DNA of 15,709 nt from DASPTB01 sp035623615 (GTDB lineage Bacteria > Actinomycetota > UBA4738), in contig DASPTB010000229.1 in assembly GCA_035623615.1 (NCBI GenBank), positions 1 to 15,709 on the forward strand, given 5' to 3'. The notes under the pieces were generated by a model. That model was given only the letters and a program-made list of their open reading frames with translations, searched no databases and was not told where the DNA came from. The position numbers were made by a program, and so were the translations under genes. Positions 1 to 4,743 of this stretch are shown one piece after another; positions within the stretch are counted from its first letter, which is position 1, and every line of letters starts with the position of its first letter.

Positions 1-123
1 CCCGCTCAGGGCACCGCCACGGTCGCGGGCCGCGCGGGCAACCCGGACGGGGTCTTCGTGCAAACGTTCGACCTCACCGGCACGCAAGCCGATCGGCCGT
101 TCCACTTGATCGTCTACTGCTAG
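1..123 (+). CDS. C-terminal end of an unidentified protein (partial)
   Basis: The reading frame is open from the first base and closes at the TAG at 121-123, giving the last 40 residues of a protein that begins outside the window. The visible part is rich in Gly, Thr and Ala and ends in RPFHLIVYC. No motif allows a family call. The tail looks like beta-strand-rich sequence of an exported or domain-terminal region, but that is only an impression. It converges on the minus-strand gene at 224, with a long hairpin between them. Confidence 0.6.
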   Translation, partial: PAQGTATVAGRAGNPDGVFVQTFDLTGTQADRPFHLIVYC

Positions 124-156
124 ACGGGAGTCGGTCCGCCGGCCCGCACTCGTTCG

Positions 157-195
157 CGCGGGGACCCGTCGTGAGTCTCACGACGGGCCCCCGCG
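157..195. terminator. Long hairpin between convergent genes, probable bidirectional terminator
   Basis: The arms at 157-175 and 177-195 are complementary over 19 positions with a single A-C mismatch. The inner 11 bases (CCCGTCGTGAG and CTCACGACGGG) pair perfectly. The hairpin sits between the stop of the plus-strand partial gene (123) and the stop of the minus-strand gene (224), where a terminator serving both is expected. There is no T-run on either side, which is common for hairpin terminators in GC-rich actinobacteria. Confidence 0.7.
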
Positions 196-223
196 TTGCC
201 AGGATCGATGCGTTCCCGGACGG

Positions 224-574
224 CTACATGTCGACGATTGGCCTGACCTCCACCTGCCCGCCGATCTTCAACGAGGGGATCTGTGACGCCGCCTCGATAG
301 CCTCATCGAGGGTGCCGCATTCGATGACGAAGAACCCCCCAAGCTGCTCCTTGGTCTCAGCGTAGGGACCGTCGGTCGTGAGGGTCGTGCCGTTCTCGGC
401 GCTGACGACCGTCGCAGACGTGTGCGGCGCGAGCTGCTGGCCGCCGCGGATCATCCCCTTCTTGTCCAGGTCGTCCCAGAACTTGCCGTACTCCTCCATC
501 ATGGCGCTCCTCGACGCCTCATCCGCGTCAGCCCACGCCTTCGGATCGTCGTAGATCAGCAGCGCGTACTTCAA
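224..574 (-). CDS. YCII-family (DGPF-domain) protein
   Basis: This 116-residue protein begins MKYALLIYDD and contains DGPYAETKEQLGGFFVIE at about residues 68-85. These are hallmarks of the YCII/DGPF family, small cytoplasmic ferredoxin-like-fold proteins whose function is mostly unknown; members often sit next to ECF sigma factors. The length fits the family. The start is a TTG at 572-574, supported by the conserved family N-terminus and by a GGGAG ribosome-binding site about 9 bases upstream. No sigma factor gene is adjacent. It appears to be a single gene transcribed toward the hairpin at 157-195. The family call is firm, while any biochemical role would be a guess. Confidence 0.9.
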   Translation of the reverse strand: MKYALLIYDDPKAWADADEASRSAMMEEYGKFWDDLDKKGMIRGGQQLAPHTSATVVSAENGTTLTTDGPYAETKEQLGGFFVIECGTLDEAIEAASQIPSLKIGGQVEVRPIVDM

Positions 575-770
575 GGGCCGCTCTCCCTTCCGCCAGGCGA
601 CGCCGCTCGTCGCTCCACCCTAACGACGAAGAACGGAGCCGGAAATCGACCGGCGGGGCCGGACGGGACGGCGTACGAATCTGAAAATTGGCAGCGGCCT
701 GCGCGATTGGCTGTAGGGATCGGCTGTCACCAGAGCAGCGAAGCCAGCTCGGAAAGCCCCTTCAGAGAGT

Positions 771-799
771 CGACAGGGCCCCCTTTGGGGGCCCTGTCG
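771..799 (-). terminator. Perfect GC-rich hairpin terminator after the Cys-rich gene
   Basis: CGACAGGGCCCCC (771-783) and GGGGGCCCTGTCG (787-799) form a perfect 13-bp stem with a TTT loop; bases 770 and 800 add a further T-A pair. The hairpin lies 9 bases beyond the stop of the Cys-rich gene (809) on the minus strand and closes the cluster that starts at 3613. It has no T-run. The rest of the 575-808 gap shows no gene or RNA that I can support. Confidence 0.8.
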
Positions 800-808
800 A
801 AACTCCGC

Positions 809-1264
809 CTAGCGGGCGGCGTTCGCCGTGCGCTCGCCCTTCTTGGCAGGCATGGCTCCCTTGAACCCACAGGGAGGCTGGCAGTACAGCTGCGTGGTCG
901 AGCAGCAGGTGAGCACGCACTGCCATCCTTTCGGGCAGGTCTTCGAGGTCGTACAGGTCGGCAAGGCGCTGCAGGACGCGTTGGCTCCGCAGAAGCAGCA
1001 ACCCTTCACGTTGATGTGACATGCGCAGGAGCTGTCCCCGCCACATCCCAACGTCGCGGTGCTGCACTGGGCACACGATCCGCCTGCCTGCTGGAAGGGA
1101 ATCGATGCGCAGCTCTTGTTCGCGGTGGAAGCGAACGCCGGCGTCTCGAAGCTGGTGAGCGCCGGCACCGCCCAGGCAACCGCACCGACGACCCCCGCAC
1201 TCTTCAGCAGCTTCCGCCGGGAGATCCCCCTGTCCTGAGTCTCCATCGTCTTCTCCTCAGCCAT
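809..1264 (-). CDS. Tat-exported cysteine-rich protein (17 Cys), unknown function
   Basis: This 151-residue protein has a clear twin-arginine signal: SRRKLLKSAG at residues 15-24, then a hydrophobic stretch, and a likely cleavage site after AFA (residue 45). The mature part of about 106 residues has 17 cysteines, at 52, 64, 67, 74, 80, 82, 89, 90, 92, 98, 104, 110, 116, 120, 121, 128 and 132, with local patterns CAC, CCFC and CC. It ends in a basic tail. Tat export implies that it folds, or receives a cofactor or modification, in the cytoplasm before export. The start is uncertain: ATG at 1264 follows GAGGGGGGGTGAG, while ATG at 1246 (residue 7) follows AGGAG. I do not recognise the family. 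Many disulfides, a metal cluster, or a modified-peptide substrate are all possible. It is the last gene of the PqqD/HprK-like cluster, 135 bases after its neighbour. Confidence 0.85.
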   Translation of the reverse strand: MAEEKTMETQDRGISRRKLLKSAGVVGAVAWAVPALTSFETPAFASTANKSCASIPFQQAGGSCAQCSTATLGCGGDSSCACHINVKGCCFCGANASCSALPTCTTSKTCPKGWQCVLTCCSTTQLYCQPPCGFKGAMPAKKGERTANAAR

Positions 1265-1343
1265 TTCTCACCCCCCCTCGTGGCATGAGTGAACGAACGA
1301 CCGTAGTCTGACCCGGATGGCGGAGAGGTCAGCCGCCCATCGA

Positions 1344-1372
1344 GGGTAATCTCGGCGCCCAGCGGGGGTAAT
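1344..1372. repeat. Direct repeat upstream of the Cys-rich gene, possible operator
   Basis: GGGTAAT occurs at 1344-1350 and again at 1366-1372, exactly 22 bases apart (about two DNA helical turns). Each copy is followed by a similar GC-rich stretch (CTCGGCGCC and TCGCGCC). The repeat lies in the 135-base gap between the HprK-like gene and the Cys-rich gene, about 80-110 bases before the latter's start. Spacing on one DNA face suits a dimeric regulator such as the NarL-type protein of this cluster, but no binding is shown. Confidence 0.3.
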
Positions 1373-1399
1373 TCGCGCCTCGCCGACGGGTGGTTTTTC

Positions 1400-2194
1400 C
1401 TACGTAGAGGCCAATTCAAGGGCGGCACCGAAGCCGTCAAGGGTCTCCTGGGCGCCATTTGCGCCAACCTCGAAGCATCGGGCGGGCACGACCAGCTTTG
1501 CCAGCGCATCCAGGCCACGCTGTTGCAGCTGGGGGAGGTTCATGACGTGCGTGGCCAACCGGTGCACGGCGACAGCATGCGAGACCTCCGCCAGGCCGGA
1601 GTCCCAGCCGATCGAGCAAACGACGTCCGGCCTGGTCGGAGCCTCGAGCCGACGGCGATCGGATTTCCCGCCAACTGGCTCCAGCCCCCGCAGCTCCTCC
1701 AATACCTGCTGATCGATCCCCAGGTGGGGGCCCGGCGGGAGGATTCTTCCGGAGGGCTCGATGACCACCCAGGACTGATCCGACAACTCATATCCGGCGC
1801 GGTGAAGGCTGCGACCGACCGAGGCGACATAGAGCGAGGAGGTCCCGGGGATGAGGGCCACCGCGTCGCCCTTCCACAGCAGCCCGGCCTCCGCGTAGAC
1901 GGCGTCGTCGCGTTCGTAGAAGCGAAGCCTCGCGACCTCTCCCACGAGAGCTCGCCCGATCTCCTCGAGGTCGAAGCTTCGGATGACCGTCAGGGTGCTT
2001 CTGTAGAGGATGTGGTACTGCCTCGATCGCTTCGCCCCGTCAGGCGCCTCGCCCACGACGACGGAGAAGTCGAAGTCCAGTGGCGGATCAGGCACCCAGT
2101 AGTCCCGCAGCGCCTCCTTGGCCCATGCGCCGAAGGCAGCCGAGGTCGAGCGAACCCCGATCTGCTGCTCGCCGACCCGAAAAGAATGTCCCAC
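1400..2194 (-). CDS. HprK-related protein with a lost P-loop
   Basis: This 264-residue protein has the layout of HPr kinase-related proteins that accompany PqqD-like proteins in peptide-modification clusters: an N-terminal alpha/beta part, then a P-loop region, then an LSDD-like box and a GRxLP element. Here ALIPGTSSLYVASV (residues 113-126) stands where family members have a GxxGxGKS/T P-loop; four residues including the lysine seem deleted. The next box reads LSDQ (about 137-140), and GRILPPGP follows at about 149-156. ATP binding and kinase activity are therefore unlikely. The start is GTG at 2192-2194; its ribosome-binding site is weak. It lies 30 bases after the stop of the His-rich frame and in the same frame with it. 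The family assignment rests on architecture and neighbours and is moderately sure. Confidence 0.7.
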   Translation of the reverse strand: MGHSFRVGEQQIGVRSTSAAFGAWAKEALRDYWVPDPPLDFDFSVVVGEAPDGAKRSRQYHILYRSTLTVIRSFDLEEIGRALVGEVARLRFYERDDAVYAEAGLLWKGDAVALIPGTSSLYVASVGRSLHRAGYELSDQSWVVIEPSGRILPPGPHLGIDQQVLEELRGLEPVGGKSDRRRLEAPTRPDVVCSIGWDSGLAEVSHAVAVHRLATHVMNLPQLQQRGLDALAKLVVPARCFEVGANGAQETLDGFGAALELAST

Positions 2195-2224
2195 CGCCCA
2201 CCCGAGGCGGTCCAGTTTGTTCTC

Positions 2225-2353
2225 TCAGGGGCTGCCGGAGTGTTCGCGCTCGCTCGCGGGGCGATGCTCGTGCTCGGCACCGACCTGATGGTCGTGGTGG
2301 TCGTGGTGCTCGTGACCCTCTCGTCCTTCCGCGTCCTCGTCATCTCTGGCCAT
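2225..2353 (-). CDS. Short histidine-rich acidic peptide, overlapping the PqqD-like gene
   Basis: This 42-codon frame starts with ATG (2351-2353) and ends with TGA (2225-2227). It encodes nine histidines, with GHEHHDHHDHQ at residues 13-23 and more in EHEH (27-30), among many Asp, Glu and Arg. Its start lies inside the end of the PqqD-like gene (14-base overlap, different frame). An AAGGGAG ribosome-binding site sits about 6 bases before the ATG, so coupled translation is likely. Such runs bind Ni, Zn or Cu in metallochaperones (for example in HypB and SlyD); that this one binds metal is inference. It could be a metal buffer, a substrate peptide of the PqqD-like proteins, or a frame that is translated only to couple the HprK-like gene downstream. 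Confidence 0.55.
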   Translation of the reverse strand: MARDDEDAEGREGHEHHDHHDHQVGAEHEHRPASEREHSGSP

Positions 2354-2645
2354 TGGGGCTCCCTTCGGCGACGATCGGTAGACCCTCGATCAAGCCCTGT
2401 TCCCTGAAGTCCTTCAGCAGTCGTCGGACTTGGCGCTCCACTCGGTCCGGCGGTAACCCTGAGACCTCGGCGATGTCATCGGTGATCTCGCGGACCGTGC
2501 TCTGCCCGTCGAAGCACCGGTAGACCACGGTGGCCGTCGGATTGAGGTGGTGCAGCCCTTTTCCGTGCTCGTCGTAGATGACCAACTCCCCGTCGAGCTC
2601 CACCATGGGGAGATCGGTGCGCGCCTTGGGCTTCAACGCAGCCAT
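2340..2645 (-). CDS. PqqD-like peptide-binding protein (second copy)
   Basis: This 101-residue protein carries the PqqD-family pattern: a beta-hairpin part (ELVIYDEHGKGLHHLN, about 20-35), then NPTATVVYRCFDGQSTVREI (about 35-54), then a helical part ending in a leucine-rich helix with the turn EQGLIEG. PqqD-like domains are the RiPP recognition elements that bind leader peptides and present them to modifying enzymes. The usual length is 80-100 residues, so it is full-sized. The start is ATG at 2645, three bases after the stop of the first PqqD-like gene, with GAGGGG upstream. It resembles the other copy in fold pattern but not closely in sequence, which suggests different partners rather than a recent duplication. 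Confidence 0.85.
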   Translation of the reverse strand: MAALKPKARTDLPMVELDGELVIYDEHGKGLHHLNPTATVVYRCFDGQSTVREITDDIAEVSGLPPDRVERQVRRLLKDFREQGLIEGLPIVAEGSPNGQR

Positions 2646-2648
2646 CGA

Positions 2649-2933
2649 TCACCCCTCGTTCCACACGATGAGCTTTTCCCGATCGAGCTGCGACAAGATC
2701 CCCGCCACGTCTTCCTCGATGACATCGGGAGGCATGCCGGACAGGTCGCACACCGCCTCGACCATCTCCTGAGCCGACGTGCTGCCGTCGCACAGGTCCC
2801 AGATCGCCGCGGCCGTATGGTTCAGCCGGTGAGCCCTGTGTGTGCCCACCTCCACGAGCGTGACGCCGGAGGTGACTCTGTGCTGCCGAAGACCTGCTCT
2901 GCGCACCGGGCGCCGGCATTCTGCCTCCGTCAC
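2649..2933 (-). CDS. PqqD-like peptide-binding protein (first copy)
   Basis: This 94-residue protein has the PqqD-family core: LVEVGTHRAHRLNHTAAAIW (about 26-45), then LCDGSTSAQEMVEAVCDL (46-63), and a final winged-helix-like stretch DVIEEDVAGILSQLDREKLI. The LNxTAAxIWxLCDG signature is typical. The expected role is leader-peptide binding in peptide maturation, in the cytoplasm. The GTG start (2931-2933) overlaps the TGA of the response-regulator gene as GTGA, so the two genes are translationally coupled. A pair of different PqqD-like genes without a radical SAM enzyme beside them is unusual. Confidence 0.88.
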   Translation of the reverse strand: MTEAECRRPVRRAGLRQHRVTSGVTLVEVGTHRAHRLNHTAAAIWDLCDGSTSAQEMVEAVCDLSGMPPDVIEEDVAGILSQLDREKLIVWNEG

Positions 2934-3613
2934 GCGTTCGCTCCTTCGGCCTCGTGGGCGAGCCCACTCTTGCGGGCGAGAGCGGCAGCCTCCAGGCGGG
3001 AATGAACGCCGAGCTTCAAGAGGATCCCCTTGATGTGCGTTCGCGCCGTTTCGGGACTGATGTACAGCTCGCGGGCGATCTCGTTGTGGCCGAGACCCCC
3101 ACCGAGGAGGGTCAACACCTCGCGTTCGCGTTTGCTGAGAGTCGACAGGAGGGCTGCTGCTTCCCGTTCCTCACGCCGGCGCGAGATGAGAGTTCGAAGC
3201 ACGGATCCGAGCATCGTCTGGGGAAGGACGGTCTCTCCCCGCCTCACCGCTCGAAGTGCCTCGATGAGCTCGCTGATGGGCTGGTCCCTCGAGACATAGC
3301 CGCTGGCGCCTGCCTCGAGAGCCTCCAGCACGTGGTGCGGGTCGCCGTTCTGCCCGATGACCAGGACCTGGCAGTGCGCCACCTCTTGTGAGATTCGGAG
3401 CGCAACTTCGATCCCGTCACAACGTGGAAGCTCCATCGAAACAAGGGCGATGTCCGCGGCGGCGCGGCTCGCCTCGGCGACTGCCTGACAGCCCGAATGC
3501 GCTTCGCCGACGACGTCGAGATCGGGTTGCGCCTCCAGCGCAATGCGGAGCGCCTGACGAACCAGTGATTGTCCATCTGCCACGATGACGCGGGCAGTTG
3601 TCTCGACCCCCAC
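2930..3613 (-). CDS. NarL/LuxR-type response regulator with a degenerate receiver domain
   Basis: This 227-residue protein has a receiver-like domain (about 7-125) and a LuxR-type DNA-binding domain near the C-terminus (LSKREREVLTLLGGGLGHNE, then EIARELYISPETARTHIKGI). The receiver lacks the phosphorylation machinery. The acceptor Asp is Ser59 (ALVSMELPRCDG), the conserved Lys is Arg109 (GYVSRDQP), the Thr/Ser switch residue is Gly87 (LVIGQNGD), and one of the two acidic residues near the N-terminus is Gly14 (VADGQ). It is therefore probably a phosphorylation-independent regulator, perhaps responding to a ligand or partner protein. The GTG start (3611-3613) follows GAGGGG. It is the first gene of the cluster and likely controls it. 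No cognate kinase lies next to it. Confidence 0.92.
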   Translation of the reverse strand: MGVETTARVIVADGQSLVRQALRIALEAQPDLDVVGEAHSGCQAVAEASRAAADIALVSMELPRCDGIEVALRISQEVAHCQVLVIGQNGDPHHVLEALEAGASGYVSRDQPISELIEALRAVRRGETVLPQTMLGSVLRTLISRRREEREAAALLSTLSKREREVLTLLGGGLGHNEIARELYISPETARTHIKGILLKLGVHSRLEAAALARKSGLAHEAEGANA

Positions 3614-3658
3614 CGCATCCCCTCGCTGCCGGCGACGCGCCCAAACCCCTACCCAGCC

Positions 3659-3664
3659 TGTATA
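3659..3664 (-). promoter_or_regulatory. Possible -10 box for the regulator-led cluster
   Basis: On the minus strand TATACA lies 46 bases before the GTG at 3613. No good -35 box is visible. The 3614-3783 gap shows nothing else that I can support, including no clear terminator for the membrane-protein gene that ends at 3784. Confidence 0.3.
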
Positions 3665-3783
3665 TCACCCCGGCGTACCGCGCTGCTAGAGGGATTCCCC
3701 CCACTCCCTGCGTTGTCCTGCCTGAGGCGGTTGATCCACCTTTCGTACGATCGGTCGCGAATTCGATCCGGTCCGCGTGCCGT

Positions 3784-4632
3784 TCACCCGGACTGCGCCG
3801 GCGGAGGAGGCGGGAAGGATTCCGGCTCTTCCGGCGGCTGAGCCGGAGCCGGCGGGGTCGCAGGCGGCGAGGTCGCCGGCTGGGCCGTCGGCGGGCTCGG
3901 TGTGCTCGTCGGCGGGCTCGGTGTGCTCGTCGACGGTGCGGTCCAACCTGCGGGCGGGGCCGTCCAGTCGCTGGGAGGCGGAGCCGCCGGGGCCCCGGGC
4001 GCGGGAGAGTTCGGCGCGAGCGGAACGCCGGGCGACGCGGGAGCCGGTGTCGCCCACCCCGGCCCCGCGGGAACCTGCTGTGCCCCCCGGCCCGTCATCC
4101 ACGCCCAGATTGCGGCTACGAGCGAGAGCACCGCGCCGATCAACGCGACGTACAGCCCAGCCTTGTACGTCACATGCGTCTGTCCGGAGCTGAGGAGCGC
4201 CTGGATGCGAGAGGAAACCTCGGAGACCGGGACGTGGAACTGCGTGGCGAGTTGCTGGGCACCCGTCGTCGTCGCCCAGTTGCTCAGGTCGCTCTTGGCG
4301 GTGGCGAACTCGTAGATGAGCAGACCGAACGCGACGGCGGGGCCGACGAACAGGATGGCTGCGCCACCGCTGCCGCTGCTGCGACTGTAGACCTGGAACG
4401 CGCGGAACACCATCAGTGCTCCGATGAGCACCAGCCCGATCGCAACGCCTTTCGTTTGCACGACGCCGATGGGGCCCACGGACAACTCTGCCCGTGGGAG
4501 AAATCCGCCGATGGCCACCATCAGCCCACCGATCCCGAACAGGATCAAGGCTGGGTTGTGGCCGCTCGTTGCGGATGACGTCGGGGTGGGTTGGGCCACC
4601 GGATAGGGCTCCGGGGCTGGGACGCGATCCAT
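3784..4632 (-). CDS. Four-helix membrane protein with a proline-rich tail
   Basis: This 282-residue protein has four predicted membrane segments, at about 27-45, 62-80, 91-111 and 157-178. A soluble loop (about 112-156) lies between the third and fourth. A C-terminal region of about 100 residues is dominated by Pro, Ala, Ser and Thr (for example PAPASPGVPLAP) and ends in PPPPPAQSG. Such tails are common in actinobacterial envelope proteins and are usually disordered. I do not recognise the membrane part. The ATG start at 4632 follows AAGGGGGAA, a good ribosome-binding site. The tail contains a perfect 21-bp tandem repeat. The gene is divergent from the acyl-CoA synthetase gene, with 111 bases between their starts. 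Confidence 0.85.
   Translation of the reverse strand: MDRVPAPEPYPVAQPTPTSSATSGHNPALILFGIGGLMVAIGGFLPRAELSVGPIGVVQTKGVAIGLVLIGALMVFRAFQVYSRSSGSGGAAILFVGPAVAFGLLIYEFATAKSDLSNWATTTGAQQLATQFHVPVSEVSSRIQALLSSGQTHVTYKAGLYVALIGAVLSLVAAIWAWMTGRGAQQVPAGPGWATPAPASPGVPLAPNSPAPGAPAAPPPSDWTAPPAGWTAPSTSTPSPPTSTPSPPTAQPATSPPATPPAPAQPPEEPESFPPPPPAQSG
3887..3928. repeat. Perfect 21-bp tandem repeat, two copies, in the proline-rich tail
   Basis: GTCGGCGGGCTCGGTGTGCT plus a final C at 3887-3907 is repeated exactly at 3908-3928. Read on the minus strand, each unit adds seven residues (STPSPPT) in frame. Identical DNA copies point to a recent slippage event, so repeat number may vary between strains. Confidence 0.9.
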
Positions 4633-4676
4633 GGTTCCCCCTTCGGGACAGGCCGGTCTGCGAGTGTCGCTCGCCG

Positions 4677-4682
4677 TAGAAT
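4677..4682 (+). promoter_or_regulatory. Probable -10 box of the acyl-CoA synthetase gene
   Basis: TAGAAT, preceded by CG, lies 61 bases before the ATG at 4744, in the divergent gap between two genes. It would give a 5' leader of about 55 bases containing the AGGAAG ribosome-binding site. No convincing -35 is visible. Confidence 0.4.
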
Positions 4683-4743
4683 CCGCCCGAGCCGGTCACG
4701 AGTCAACGACGCGGACCAAGAAAGACGTGGGCAGGAAGCGACC

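Noticed and set aside
809..1264. Cys-rich protein as a methylamine dehydrogenase light chain (tryptophan tryptophylquinone)
   Set aside because: The Tat signal and cysteine density invite the comparison, but the mature part has only one tryptophan and the cofactor needs two; no mau genes are nearby.
422..1288. A 288-codon plus-strand frame across the YCII and Cys-rich genes
   Set aside because: It runs antisense through two minus-strand genes and two hairpins and has no recognisable domain.
2340..2933. The two PqqD-like genes as a recent tandem duplication
   Set aside because: They share the fold pattern (LNxTA, DG) but little sequence identity, so they look anciently diverged.
4591..4743. 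Longer start for the acyl-CoA synthetase (open to 4591)
   Set aside because: It would overlap the divergent gene and the promoter; the ATG at 4744 has a ribosome-binding site and fits the family N-terminus.
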